Notes under the pieces: generated by a model
Seen by the model: only the letters and a program-made list of their open reading frames with translations
What the model was told of the DNA's origin: nothing
The model's database searches: none
Assembly: GCF_017591425.1 (NCBI RefSeq)
Contig: NW_024465885.1
Span: forward strand, 44,201,001-44,265,000
Reading direction: 5' to 3'
Origin: Ochotona curzoniae
Lineage: Eukaryota; Chordata; Mammalia; Lagomorpha; Ochotonidae
DNA: 64,000 bases
Position numbers and translations under genes: made by a program
Part shown: in pieces, positions 21,904-34,079 of the stretch
Numbering within the stretch: position 1 is the first letter of the stretch
How the letters are laid out: every line of letters starts with the position of its first letter

Positions 21904-22603
21904 AAAAGGTGCTCATCTGCTATAGATTTATTGAGTTTCAAGTCAGACCTGCGGTTGCCTTGGCAGGACCAGACCGTATGATTTTGTGTGCCTCCTGTGG
22001 GCCCTGTGTAGGACATTTCCTCATGCCTGCAGGTGCTAAGTGGTCGATTTGGTATTCAGACCCATGAAGCCTGGCAGTAGAGTTTGCGCTGTTTCCTTTG
22101 GCCGTGGCCTGTGTCTCCTTATGCACCTGGTGGATTATCGCTCTCTCAGTACACAGACATGGAGTTCTCCCTTGGAAGGCCAGCACCTTTCTGTGTGTTG
22201 CAGTGCGCTGGTAGTGGTGGCAGCGATGTAGGATGGACATTGGGGTTCTGTTGTCTGTGGTGGGGGCTGGAGCAAAGACATGGGGAAAGAAGAGGAGTAG
22301 CGAAGGAAGATGAAGAGCTTGGGGCTGCGGTGCTGGCTGGTGATGTACCTGCCCAGGATACAGCTGGCCTGCCTACTGGTGAGCATCAGTTTCTAGAGTG
22401 GCTCAGCCTGTTCTGAGAGAGGGTTTCATCCCTTTTCTGGGCTGCTTGGGACAAGGTACATTTTTTAGTTTTCTCCACATTATCAATGTGATCAATGTGC
22501 TTGAGTCAAGCACTTATTACATGTGAACTTTTCCTGATGCCCTTTTTTTTTTTATTATCAACTATAAAGAAAATGGAGAAATGGTTTTTAAAAAGTAATA
22601 GAA
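21904..22603. other. Unique intronic sequence
   Basis: GC-richer segment 22040-22400 has short frames on both strands but no recognisable domain or splice context. Confidence 0.4.
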
Positions 22604-22942
22604 TTGGGCCTGCTACGGTGTCCTAGTGGCTGGGTCCTCACCTTGTGTGAGCCAGGATCCCTTGTGGGTGGTGGTTCGTGTCCTAGCTGCTCCACTTTCC
22701 GGCCAGCTCCCTGCTTGTGGCCTGGAGGGGCAGTAGGGGCTCCCGAGGCATAGGGCTCTGTACTTGTGTGGGAGACTAGGAGAAGACTCCTGGCTCCTTT
22801 TTTGGATCGGTTCAGCTCTATCCGTTGTGGCTGTTTGGGAGGTGGGTAAGCAGACGGAAGACCTTTCTCTGTCTCTCTTCCTTTGTGTCATCTTTGTGTC
22901 GATTGACTTTCCATTAAAAATTTAAAAATAAATCTTTTAAAA
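22604..22942 (+). repeat. C-type SINE, first of a tandem pair
   Basis: Full copy 'gggcctgctacggtgtccta' to A/T tail. Near-identical duplications 'taatagaatt' (before) and 'taatagaact' (after, 22945-22955) flank it. Confidence 0.9.
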
Positions 22943-22955
22943 AATATATAATAGA

Positions 22956-23290
22956 ACTGGGCCTGGTGGCATGGCCTAGCAGCTAAAGTCCTTGCCTTGA
23001 ACGTACTGGGATCCCATATGGGTGCCAGTTCTAATCCCCGGCAGCTCCACTTCCCATCCAGCTCCCTGCTTGTGGCCTGGGAAAGCAGTCGAGGATGGCC
23101 CAAAACCTTGGGACCCTGCACCCATGTGGGAGACCTGGAGGAACTTCCTGGCTTCTGGCTTTGGATCGGCACAGCACCGGCAGTTACATTCACTTGGGGA
23201 GTGAATCATCAGATGGAAGATCTTCCTCTCTGTCTCTCCTCCTCTCTGGATATCTGACTTTTCCAATAAATAAATGAATCTTTAAAAAAT
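22956..23290 (+). repeat. C-type SINE, second of a tandem pair
   Basis: Younger copy inserted at the 3' duplication of the previous SINE: 'agaact' precedes it and recurs at about 23296 after the tail. Box A 'tggcatggcctagcagctaa' and box B 'ggtgccagttctaatcccc' are well kept. Confidence 0.9.
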
Positions 23291-23849
23291 GTAAAAGAAC
23301 TAATTAAGTGTATATTGGTCATGATAGGATCTTTGGGATTCAATTAATTGGCCTCTAGTAATAGGCTTATCAGTGTGGTGGGTAGTGGGCACTGTGCCAT
23401 GGGCCAGGATTCAGGCCACCCTCCCCAGCCAGGCTGCAGGGGGAGTGTTGCCGAGAGACAGCCCTGGGCTCCTGGATGTGCTTCCCTGCCTGCTCCCATT
23501 TTGTATAACTCTCAGTTGTATGACCTCTGATCGCTCTCTGGGTGAGGGTAGACGGCAGCAGGGGACCTGGCCTGCTGAGGGATGCTCCTTTAGTGTTAGC
23601 AATTGGGCATTATTCAGTTCAGTGCTTTTTGTGGTCATGTGGCGAGATCTTTGCTCCATACTGAACTGCTTGGGTAGAAAGCTGACACTTTGAGGAGATC
23701 GCCTCAGACTGGCTGGAAGAGCAGGTAGATAGTGTGGAGCTGGCCTCTGCGCAGGGCAGAAGAGTTCCAGAGAAACATGCGAGAGGGCAGATGATGTGCC
23801 ATCCAGTCTGCTGCCTAGGAAACTTCTGAATGTGAAGGTTTTGAAAGGG

Positions 23850-24137
23850 CTGGCATTTGGAGTAGCAGTGAACACTTGGGCTTGCAACCCAGCTGTGGCT
23901 CAGGCTGAACAGTTTCCTGCTCCTGCAGACCCTAAGAGGCAGAAGGTGCTTCTCAGGGAGTTGGGTCTTTGCCTCCTACATAGGAGACCTGGAGTGAGTG
24001 CCTGGCTGCTGGTTTTGAGTTAGCTTAGTCCTGGTTGTTCTCAGCTTTTGGGGAGTGAACCAGTGAATAGTAGTTCAGTCTGTCACTTCTGTCCCTCTGT
24101 TTCTCAAATAATAATAACAGTAATAATAATAATAAAG
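23850..24137 (+). repeat. Old C-type SINE with (AAT)n tail
   Basis: Diverged body ('cctacataggagacctggag', 'ttggggagtgaaccagtgaa') with the tail turned into an AATAATAAT microsatellite at 24105-24135. Confidence 0.7.
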
Positions 24138-24171
24138 TTTCTTGGTGCTAAATACTTTAAAAAAGAAGAAG

Positions 24172-24476
24172 AGTGGTTGGTACAGTGGTATTGTAGGTTG
24201 ATCCTCTGGCTGCAGTGCTGGCATCCCATATCAGCACCGGTTTGAGCCCCCACTGTTCCACTTCTAATCCAGTTCTCTGTTTGGGCCTTAGAAAGCAGAG
24301 AGGGTTAGCTCAGGTCCATGGACCCCTGCAGATTATGGCTTAAGCAGTTGAGTTCCTGGCATCCATGGTAGAGATCTGGCTTGAGTTCTTGTGACAGGCA
24401 CTTGGGGAGGGAACCGGTGAAGAATGAGATTTTTGTCTTGCCTGTCCCTTTCACTCTCTGTATCTTCAGTAAATAG
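24172..24476 (+). repeat. Old C-type SINE
   Basis: 'gtggttggtacagtggtatt' head, 'gcaccggtttgagccccca' box B-like, body and decayed tail. Confidence 0.75.
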
Positions 24477-24799
24477 AATTAATATACAGCAAGCATAGTG
24501 ATTATAGTTAGTGATAATGTGTGCTGGAGATTTCCTAATTTCAGATGCTCTTACCAAGCATAAAAAGGTGGCTCTGTGAGTTGGGCATATTATTTTGCCT
24601 AACTACAGTAATCATGACACACATGCATGAATACTTCCAAAGGTTTGTGGAAAATGGGATTAAAATAAGTTTGTTGTGATGCAAAAAGTTGAAACGTATG
24701 CATAATTTTTCTATACTATTCATTCCATGAACTTTTTGAATTTCTATACACAGACATGTCAAACCTCATTGTGCATCTTCAATATACACAGTGAACAAA

Positions 24800-25085
24800 G
24801 AAGACAGTAGTGTTGGGTTCAGGGCAAGATCATAACCTGGGTGACCTGGAACCAGTGAGTCAACCTCATGAATCCTCAGTTTTCTTACCTCTGACCTGTG
24901 TCAGAGGACTGTACCCTAGTGCATGCCTGCCCCTTGTTGGGGGATCCCAGTGTGTCCTCTGCTAATCTCCAAGCACAGAGCAGGTTTCTGGGGGACTGTG
25001 AGGGTGTCTCGGGTGCTGGACTCAGTGCCTGGGAAGAAGCAAATACGGCAGAGTTGCTGGATGTCATTGACTGAATGGATGTCCA
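24800..25085 (+). repeat. MIR SINE, partial
   Basis: 'cctgggtgacctggaaccag', 'cctcagttttcttacctctg' and, further on, 'cagtgcctgggaagaagcaa' follow MIR order, with an insertion-like gap. Confidence 0.6.
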
Positions 25086-26429
25086 TCAGAGATAAACAGT
25101 TCCATCAATGAGTCGGCCGTAGGCCTTGCCCTAAGCGGGATCATTTATCAGTACAGAGTAAAGATGTTGCTGAAAGCATGCCTGGCCGCTCTGTTTCTCT
25201 GTAGATGTTTGAATGTTGTTATTACTCAGGAATCTGGTCAAATATTTGTGTAGCCCTGCCTTGCACATATGTAATTAGATGCATTTGCGTTTTGTCCCTT
25301 CCTTGAGGAGGCCAGTTGTGCCTCCTCACTGTGAGCTGGGGAGGCTTGCAGGGATGCCTCGTGCCTCACTGGGACCTCGGACAGCTCTGCAGCTATGTTT
25401 TGCTTCTCTACGGTGGATCCTCTCTGTCTTTTGAAAGCTTTTCAGCTGTTGAGGATTTAACTACCCAATCCTTTTAATAATGTAATGTGTTGTCATTGGA
25501 ATTTTGACAAAAATAATTTGAAATGTGTGTTGACTCTTTTTCTTGGGAGAGTTTCTGGATTCTTAAGGGGCAGAACATCTGGGCTGAAGCAGTTGTTTTC
25601 AGTTATTAATGTACAGTTGTGACATGGGTGTGGAGGTCCAAGAGTTTGTATTTCTAGCAAGTTCCTTTGTGGTACTGATGCTGTTTTGGGGACCAGGTTA
25701 GGTTCTCTGGGCTGAAGAGTGAAAGACAGCTAAAGACACTGATGTGAAAAGGGGTAATGGGGTCCAGTGTGTTTGGGGACACAAGGTCTTTTTACCCCTT
25801 AAAGACAATTGAATGGTAAAGGAAAGAGTTTTGGAGCCTGCGGATAAGGAAAGCAGACTTAAACCTTAATAAGCAGACTTAAACAGAAAATACTGTATGG
25901 ATAGCTCTATTAGTCCTTGAAATTAAGTTTACAAAAGAGGTTTGCAAGTAATTACTTATTGCAGTGTGAGAGTATGGAAAGTATTACACCGAAATATGTC
26001 TTTTCTAGGAGAAAAGGAAACTTCCTGCAGAGCGTGTTATCATTGAGAATGATTTCTGCTCCTTTGTCTTATGTATGTACTTACTCAGTGTGCCTTATAG
26101 TTAGAACTCTTGTTTAAGCAGTGTACCTCATTGCAATGAAAATAGAGTAGACAAATATTGTTAATGTCCTCAAATCTAATTTTAGAGATTCTTTTAAATG
26201 AACATATCCATTGATTTGTTTGAGCATTACCTTGACCATATGGGTTTTGATCTAATTGTTTCTCAGTATCTTTTTATTGGATGTAATTCCAAAGCATTGT
26301 TTTTTTAAGTCACAGAGTATCTTATCCTGAAAACATTCATGCTCACATCTTTCAAGCAATCTCTGATTCATCCTATATGAATCAGTTCCCTGAAGTGGAA
26401 TAGTTAGGATAAAGAACCTGGAATAGAAG
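25086..26429. other. Unique intronic sequence
   Basis: No repeat family, exon or RNA gene recognised. Confidence 0.4.
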
Positions 26430-26730
26430 CTTTTTTAGAAAAAGATGTATTTATTTAGAAGGCGGAGCGATAGAGAGGAGGAGAGACAGAAGGAAAGAGA
26501 TCTTTATCTGTTGGTTCATTCTGTAAATGGCTGCATGAGCCAGGGCTGGGCCAGGTGGATGCCAGGAGCCAGGAACTTCATCTGTAGCTCCTATATGGGT
26601 GTCAGGGGCCTCACTACTTGGACCATCATCTGCTGCTTTCCCAGGTACATTATTAGGGAGCTGGACAGGAAGAGGGGTCAGGACTTGAACTGGCTCTCTG
26701 GAGTGGGATGTCAGTTGGTCCCTAGGTTGT
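26430..26730 (-). repeat. C-type SINE, diverged
   Basis: T-run, 'gatgtatttatttagaaggc', 'cttcatctgtagctcctata' and decayed head. Confidence 0.75.
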
Positions 26731-27230
26731 TTTTCTCAGAAGTTTAGTTCTTTTTCCCATGTGTTAGATAATTGGTGAGTTGTGTTTTCTTACGACTTTA
26801 TGCTGCTGCTCTTGTCTTGTTTTCCTTTGGGTGCAGGAAGTTGAGGTCAACACTGGCAGGATGTGGGAGTGGGGATCCCGCCCTGGGTATGGAATATGGA
26901 CGCTCCATCATGTGGTCAGGTGCCTTGGCTGTGAGGCCGAACACCAGCTCTCGGGTGACCTTTTCTCTCGATATGTATGAGCTCCTTGGAACTCAGGAAT
27001 ATAAATTCCTGTGTCACATGCTTCATATATGTTCTCTCAAATTTTCATTTGCTTTCAAAACTTGCTATTTCTCTTTACTAAAAATGTTTAACTTCCTCTC
27101 CCTACCATCGACTTATTTTCCATTTTTAAAAACTTTTGCTCACGATGTCAAATAAGAAGGTCTACTCCAAGATTTTGTAAATGTTAATCTGTATTTTTGC
27201 TCAACATACTTCTCTGTTGTTTAAATATGC

Positions 27231-27545
27231 TTAAAAAATTTAATTTTTATTGGAAAGGCAGATTTACAGAGAAAGAGAGAGAGAGAAAGATCTTCCACTC
27301 TGTGGTTCACTCCCTGAATGGCAACAATAGCTGGAGCTGGACAGTTCAAAGCTAGGATCCAGGAGCCAGAAACTTTTTTTTCTTCTTCTTCTTTTTTTTT
27401 TCCCCACAAACTCCTTTCTCCACTTCTTTCCCAGGCAAAAGAGCTGAATGGGAAGTGGAATAGCTGGGATACAAACTGGCATTGTATGGGAAACTGGAGC
27501 TTGTGGGTGGAACATAAGTCAGTGGAGTTATCATACCAGTCCTGG
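27231..27545 (-). repeat. C-type SINE with internal CTT expansion
   Basis: Antisense copy whose middle (27375-27412) is replaced by a pyrimidine tract of T-runs and CTT units, then resumes at 'tctttcccaggcaaaag'. The tract stands where the ccgggtctcccac motif would be. Confidence 0.85.
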
Positions 27546-29150
27546 TTATTCTCCACCCCACCCCCATCTCCCTACAGGAATCTTGAAGCCCCCTAATAAC
27601 TATTTTCATGCAAGCAAATGAATGTAGTCTAGTGTGAGTAAGTGCAAGTTGCATTTTCAGAGTACTATTTTGGTTGTATTATGAAATCAGGCCTCTGGGT
27701 CTGTCTCACACTGCTCTGAGAGGGGCTGGGGATTCTGAGGCTCATAAAGGAGTAGAAGCTTAAAGGGGAGGAGGAGCAAGGGGGTGGAGGTTTACAGCTC
27801 AGCTGGTTTGCTGTGTGTAGGCAGCTTTTCTCAATGAACGTTGCCCAGACGATTCTGATGCTGTCCTCATCGTAGTGCACACCGCAGACCCTTCTTAACA
27901 GACGATGCCTTCGTCCGCCTAGTTGAGCAGGACAGTAATGTCACAGCTCTTCTGATTTCTCCTCCTACCTACTTAACATCTTTTCCATTGGGACATCCTA
28001 AAGGCTTTTTGTGGAGAACATTCTGAATGTGAGCACATTGATTCATTTGCAGCTTAGGCCTTTACCCTGGGACTCCAGTGTCCCTCATGCGAATGTTGGC
28101 TGTGGGCCCCTTGCTTGTTTTCTTCATTCCACTCTGCCTGCCTGTAATACGTCTCACACAGTGGCTTTTGTGGTGTAAAGCAGATGTGTGAGTTGTTTAA
28201 AGCTTTTTCCAAAGCTTGCCATTAACACTCAAAATCCCAACCTCCTCTAAAAGCTCTGTTTTGGCCAGTGTCAGTTGCTTCTCTGATTTCCTCTTCTAAG
28301 CAGCCACCTTGTGTACTGTGTACCAGCCAAACCGGCCTCTTTCCTTTGAACGGGTTGGGTTCTTGTTTCTTTGTGTCTTTGTACCGTGAGAACCCCTTTG
28401 TAGAAATTCCCTGGCTTTCTGTGACTACCTAGGCTCAGGAAAAAGCTCCAAGCTGCACCTGCTTGTTACTTTGGTTTTCTTGTGAGTGGTTCCCTGTTTA
28501 CAGCAAGATCATGTGATTTTGTTTGTTTAGTTGCTTATCAGCTATCTTCCCATTCTAGAATAGAAGCTTAATGAGGACAAACACTTGTTTTGTACACGCC
28601 CTGATCTTTTCTCCTGGTGTGGTAGGTACCAGATAATTATTAGATTAATCCCAACCCGTGGTCCCTACCTTACTTGCACTTTAATCAGAGCAGGTTGGTT
28701 TTTCTATTTTGAGCTTCCACATGAAGCTAAGTTTATAGACTTTTCTTGCTTGACAAAAGTTTGAAAAGAACTTTCTCAGAAGATACTTATTCTCATGATT
28801 GCATCTCTGTTGAAATGTGCCTTCTATTTCATATGAGCCCTGATTATCTTAAGAGACTAACATGATATAGCACAGTGATTTTAAACATTTTCTGTGCAAA
28901 GGTACTGTTTCTTTACATTCTGAATTGCATGTCATAGATGGTGTTATCCTATAATTAGGGAAATTATGAGATTGTTTCATTTTATATTTGCCCTTTTTAT
29001 AGAGTGCTTCCTGAATCCCAAGCCAAAGCATTTGTGATGTAAATATTTATGTTTCTAATAAGTGTGTTGTTCATACTTTGAAATGGTCCCATTTAATTAT
29101 GTGTATGCATAGTCCTGTGTAAACTGTAAACTTTTCAGTTTATGCTTTCT
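27546..29150. other. Unique intronic sequence
   Basis: Parts of 28070-28440 may be an old L2-type remnant, but I cannot support it. No exon recognised. Confidence 0.4.
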
Positions 29151-29480
29151 TTTTTTTTTAAGGTATATTTATTTATTGGAAAGTCAGATATACAGAGAGG
29201 AGGAGAGACAGAGAGGAAGATCTTCCATCCGATGATTCACTCTCCAAGTGACCACAACGGCCGATGCTATGCCGATCTGAAGCCAGGAGCCAGGAACTTC
29301 TTCCAGGTCTCCCACATGGGCGCAGGGTCCCAAGGTTTTGGGCCGTCCTCGACTGCTTTCCCAGACCACAAGCAGGGAGCTGGATGGGAAGTGGAGCTGC
29401 TGGGATTAGAACTGGCGCCCATATGGGATCTCAGCGCGTTCAAGGTGAGGACTTTAGCCGCTAGGCCACGCTGCTGGGCC
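29151..29480 (-). repeat. C-type SINE, full length, young
   Basis: T-run, complete body and intact 3' boundary 'aggccacgctgctgggccc'. Little divergence from the copy at 33331. Confidence 0.95.
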
Positions 29481-29486
29481 CTGTGC

Positions 29487-29811
29487 TTCCTTTTATTTAA
29501 AATATTTAGTTATTTTTATCGAAAGGGTGGATCTATAGGGAGGAGGTGAGACAAAGATCTTCCATCTGCTGATTCACTTCCCAAATGGTGTCAATGGCTG
29601 GAGTTGAGCAAATTGGAAACCAGGAGCCAGGAGCTTCTTCTGGGTATCACACATGGGTGTAGGGACTCAAGGCCTTGGGCTCTCCTCTACTGCTTTTTAG
29701 ACTGTAGAGGGAGCTGTTTGGGAAGTGGAATATCGGGACATGAACTGGCGCCCAAATGGGTTCTTGGCACTTGCAATGAGAGGATTTAGTCACTGAGCCA
29801 TTGTGCTGGCC
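29487..29811 (-). repeat. C-type SINE, full length, adjacent
   Basis: Second antisense copy, with the duplication GCTTCCTTTTA just left of it (about 29484) and right of it (about 29815). Confidence 0.9.
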
Positions 29812-30180
29812 TTCGCTTCCTTTTAACCTCTCTGCATCAGTCCTCTGATGTGTCCTTGGTTGCTGCCTTGTGAGTAATGTCCTAAAATAGTTTCAATATT
29901 ATGGTTTTGACTGCTCTGTTTAGGAGACTCAGTTCAATTGTTTTTCAAGTTTACTGCTTTCTGTTTAGTCCATATACAGAGTTTGTCTTTAGTTGCCTGC
30001 TGGATATATTTTCATCTCATATTATATGTGTTGAAAAAATTTGGCAACTGTTGCTTTCATTGTATACATTTGATGAAAGTAAAATTTTTTATTATCGTTT
30101 ATTACTTTTTGCTTTTAGGTACTACTTTACTGATTTTAATGTAACAGTTCCTTTTTTGTTTTCTGATATTTTCTCATTCT

Positions 30181-30360
30181 TCCAAATTTGTTTATTTTTA
30201 TTTGAAAGATTTTATAGGGAGAGAAGGTGAGACAGAGGCTTCCATCTGTTATTTAATTCCCCATGGCTGCAGCACTTAGCCAGTTTGAAATCAAGGAGCT
30301 TTATTCTTGGTTTCCCACGTGCGTGCAGGGTCCCAAGGACCTGACCATCCTCTGCTGAAG
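30181..30360 (-). repeat. C-type SINE, half
   Basis: Tail and left body only; ends after 'gaccatcctctgctga'. Confidence 0.8.
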
Positions 30361-30567
30361 ACAAATAACCTCCAAATTAAAAAAAATGCTTTCGATTAGT
30401 ATATTTCAAAGGAAAAATGATAGATTTTATTTGTTTGGTCTCTGTCTTGGGGAACATTTGATTTGGTACTCATATTTTAGAAAAAATTTTAAAGGATTTT
30501 ATACATGTCTAAGGTTGTTTGAGGGGACAGCTTCAAATGTCTGAAGTTAAATAGAGAGGGCTGTTTG

Positions 30568-30832
30568 GGGGGCCTGCATTGCGGCCTAGTGAGTAAAGCC
30601 ACTGCCTTTGACTGCAGCGTCCCGTGTGGATAATGGTTCGAGTCCTGGCTGCTCCACTTCCTCTGCAGCTCTCTGCCGGTGCCCTGAAGAAGGTGGCCCA
30701 AGTACTTGGGGACCTGACACCCACTTGGGAAACCTGGCAGAAGCTCCTAGATCTTGGTTTCAGTCCCTTGCTGCCGTCTGGGGAGTGAACCAGCAGATGA
30801 AAGATTTGTCTCTCTCTGTAACTCTTCTTATT
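30568..30832 (+). repeat. C-type SINE, older subfamily
   Basis: Box A 'ttgcggcctagtgagtaaag' and box B 'aatggttcgagtcctgg' are both recognisable; box B here matches the tRNA consensus closely. Body lacks part of the middle. Confidence 0.85.
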
Positions 30833-30835
30833 TTT

Positions 30836-31056
30836 TGAAGGATTTATTTATTTTGATTAGAAAGGCAGATTTACAGAGAGAAGGAGAGACAGAAAGATCT
30901 TCCATCTGCTGGTTCACTCCCTAAATGGCTGCAATGACTGGAGCTGGGCCAGTCTAAAGCCAAGATCTAGGAGTTTCCTCCAGGTTTCCCACATGGGTAC
31001 AGAATCCCAAGATCATCCTCTACTGCTCTTCCAGGCCAGAAACAGGGATTTGCACG
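30836..31056 (-). repeat. C-type SINE, first half of an internally duplicated unit
   Basis: Antisense tail and body to 'aacagggatttgcacggaaa', then the sequence jumps back to 'atggagagaaagatcttcta', that is, to the tail side of the same consensus. Confidence 0.8.
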
Positions 31057-31327
31057 GAAAATGGAGAGAAAGATCTTCTATCTGCTGGTTCACTCCCCAA
31101 GGGGCTGTAATGGTCAGAGCTGAGCCGATCCAAAGCCAGGAGCTTCTTCTGGGTCTCCCTCCCTTGCAGGGACCCAAGTCTTTGGACCCTCTTCTGCTGC
31201 TTTTCCAGGCCACAGGCTGGGAGCTGGAAGGGAAGTGGTGCAGGCCAAATACAAACCAACGGCTCTTATGGGATCCTAGCACATGCAAGCTGAGGATTTT
31301 AACCACGAGGCTACTGTGCTGGGCCCC
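31057..31327 (-). repeat. C-type SINE, second half of an internally duplicated unit
   Basis: Starts again at the 'gagagaaagatcttc' segment and runs to a complete head 'gaggctactgtgctgggccc'. With the preceding copy it forms a partial tandem dimer sharing one T-run. Confidence 0.8.
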
Positions 31328-31914
31328 CAAATAATTAGATTTTAAAAAGGGGGAGGGGTGTGGAAGGTCGAGGTAGATCCTTGTCAGACTTCTGGAGAGC
31401 TGGCAGAATACTCAGTAGGTTTGTGACTTCCTTGCATGAGGTGTCTGACATGTCATTATGTGCCTCTTTCAGCATGAAGTTATAGTCAGGAGCATATTTG
31501 AATTTAGCAGCTTTTGCTAATTCCACTGCTATAACACCCACCCCGCCCCCACAAAATCTCCATAGTCTTGAACACTCAAAGTTGGTTTCTTCTGTTAGTG
31601 GATGATGTGGCCTCCTTCCTGGACCCAGGATGAACTGGGGGTCCACCCTGCATGCTTCTGCTCATGTGGTTTCTCCTGACACTTCTCAGGCCAACAGCAG
31701 GTCAGATGGTAGGACATGGCCTCTGTAGACGAGGGGTATGCTCTGTAGACCTCATGGGAAAGTGGACTGGAAAGATAAGTTTATGCTGCTGCCAACCAGT
31801 GGTCTAAAATACATACTCCTTTCTTCATAACATACATTTCTGTGAATTCTTTCCAGACCCCTGTGTGGTTGGATTTTGAGAACTTTTTGCAGCAAATAAA
31901 CCTGATTTTAAGAA
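31328..31914. other. Unique intronic sequence
   Basis: No feature recognised. Confidence 0.4.
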
Positions 31915-32190
31915 TGAATGAGTTAATTTTTAAGGTGGAGTTACAGAGATAGAGTGGGAAGAGAGAGAGAGCTCTTCCATCTGCCAGTTCACTTCCCAAA
32001 TGACATCACCCATTAGGGCTGAAGCCAGGAGTTTAATCTAGGTCTCCCATATGGGTCGCAGGGGGCATAGTACTTTGTCACCTGCTTCCACAGGTGTATT
32101 AGCAGGAAGCTAGATTGGAAGTGGAGGAGCCAGGACAAGAATGGGCATCAGAGGCAGAGGCTTAACTGCTGTGCCACAAGCTGGTTCCTA
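31915..32190 (-). repeat. Old C-type SINE
   Basis: 'aaggtggagttacagagata', 'aggtctcccatatgggtcgc' and 'ttaactgctgtgccacaagc' in antisense order. Confidence 0.75.
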
Positions 32191-32558
32191 AGGTGTTTTT
32201 TACTTAGTGTTTGCCAATTATGGATGTCTTCTTTCTTTGCTGCCTTCTTCCTCCTGTCCCTACCTCTGCCCCTTTAAAGAGGGGCTGTGTATTTTCTATA
32301 CTTTGTTTAATATCCTTGATAGCAAGAATCTGCCAGGAAATCCTAAGCTGACCCAAGTGGACCATTACTCGCTCTAACCCTGCCCATCCATAAGCAGGTA
32401 CAGAAGGTTGATACTGATGAGGGAAGGACAACATATGTTTTGACAGTAAAAGGTTTTTAATTATTTTGAGGGATACTCAAGGTGCCAGATTGGAGTGGGA
32501 ATATTTGCATCCCATGTTTGCAGGCAATACTAAAATGAGAACCTAACTATTTGAATCT

Positions 32559-32884
32559 TTTTTTTTTAATGATGTGTATTGGAATATTTATTTGTATTGG
32601 AAAGGCAGATTTATAGAGAGGAGAGACAGAAAGATCTTTCATCCACTGATTTACTCCCCAAGTAGCTGCAATGGTCAGAGCTGAGCTATCTGGAGCCAGG
32701 AACTTCTTCCAGGTCTCCTAAGCTTATGTAGTGTCCCAAGACTTTGTGCCATCTTCTGCTACTTTCCCAGGCCACAAGCACGGAATTCGATGGGACGTGG
32801 AGCAACTGGGAGATGAAGTGGCGCACATATGTGATCCCGGTACATGCAAAGTAAACATTTAGCACTGAGCCATCCTGCAGGGCC
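32559..32884 (-). repeat. C-type SINE, near complete
   Basis: T-run, 'gtattggaaaggcagattta', full body and 'agccatcctgcagggccc'. Confidence 0.9.
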
Positions 32885-33296
32885 CACTAATTGTACTCAT
32901 TATCGTTTTCAGGATCTGTTCAAAGTGGTATCTCATGGATGGCAATTCCTTAATTGTTGAATGAATGAACCAAGGTGTCTAACAATAGCAAGAAAGTTAA
33001 ACTGGTTCTTTCTATGATAAACCTTTTGCAGCTTAGCATAAAACAGTTTTTAGAGCAGTTTCTATTGCGGAATCTTTTATATACAAACTGACAAGTGCTT
33101 TTTTGAGGGTTCCTTTTCTCATATGAAGAACTGCTGTGTAGACACATACATGATAGAAAAACCACAAATTATGTAAGGTAAAGAGTGTGTTCTCTGTTTA
33201 GCTACTAAGGACATGGCTGATACTTTATGTTTTCCTTTTTTAACCTCTGTATAGTTGCTGACCATTTTCCATATTTATATGGTAGTCCTTTTGTTT

Positions 33297-33330
33297 TTTA
33301 AGATTTATTTTTGTTTGAAAGTAGATTTAC
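33297..33330 (-). repeat. C-type SINE tail, split by a younger SINE
   Basis: T-run and tail up to 'gaaagtagatttac', which is the left duplication of the SINE inserted at 33331. Confidence 0.85.
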
Positions 33331-33662
33331 TGGCCCGGCGCGGTGGCACAGTGGTTAAGGTCCTCGTCTTGCACGCCCGGGATCCCATATGGGCGCTGGT
33401 TCTATCCCCGGCAGCCCCGCTTCCCTTCCAGCTCCCTGCCTGTGGCCCGGGAAAGCAGTCAAGGACGGCCCAAAGTTTTGGGACCTTGCACCCGCGTGGG
33501 AGACCTGGAAGAGGCTCCTGGCTTCGGATCGGCATAGCATCGACCGTTGCGCTCACTTGGGGAGTGAATCATCGGGCAGAAGATCTTCCTCTCTGTCTCT
33601 CCTCTCTGTATATCCGCCTTTCCAATAAAAAAAATAATAAAAATAAATCTTTAAAAAAAAAA
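33331..33662 (+). repeat. Full-length, youngest C-type SINE with intact pol III boxes
   Basis: A 332-bp copy flanked by a perfect 14-bp duplication GAAAGTAGATTTAC (33317-33330 and 33663-33676). The head has box A TGGCACAGTGG and box B-like GGTTCTATCCCC, the tRNA-type internal promoter; the tail is an AATAAA-containing A-rich run. It carries many CpGs (GGCCCGGCGCGGTGG at the start), which argues for recent insertion, since methylated CpGs decay quickly. The best single example of this SINE family in the window. Confidence 0.95.
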
Positions 33663-33940
33663 GAAAGTAGATTTACAGATCATTTTACCTTTAAATCTAC
33701 CTTTAGGTAGTTTTTAGGTAGTTTTAAAGTAAAGACACAAAGAAAAGATTGTCCATCCACTGGTTCACTTTCAGAAGCCAGGAGCCTCTTCTCGAGCAGG
33801 GTCCTAAGATTTGGGCCATCCTCCTCTGCTTTCCCAGGCCACAAGCAGGGAGCTGGAAGGGAAGCTGGGAAGTGAACTGGTGCCCCTGTGGTGTGCTGGT
33901 GCCACAGGATGAAGGATTAGCTTGTTGAGCTATGATGCTG
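33663..33940 (-). repeat. C-type SINE, body of the split copy
   Basis: Continues the SINE interrupted at 33330, with a local duplication of 'tttaggtagtttt'. Ends 'gagctatgatgctgacc'. Confidence 0.8.
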
Positions 33941-34079
33941 ACCTCAGTCTAGTTTTGTACTTTTCATACTGCCCCTCTTAGCTTGTAATGTTGCAAATAA
34001 ACAATTTGTAAGGATCACAGAAGAAATTAGTTGAGATTAGTATAAAATTAGTAATTATGTTGGTTTTAATTTAACAATT

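Noticed and set aside
33331..33420. tRNA gene
   Set aside because: Box A and box B are present but no cloverleaf can be drawn; this is the tRNA-derived head of a SINE.
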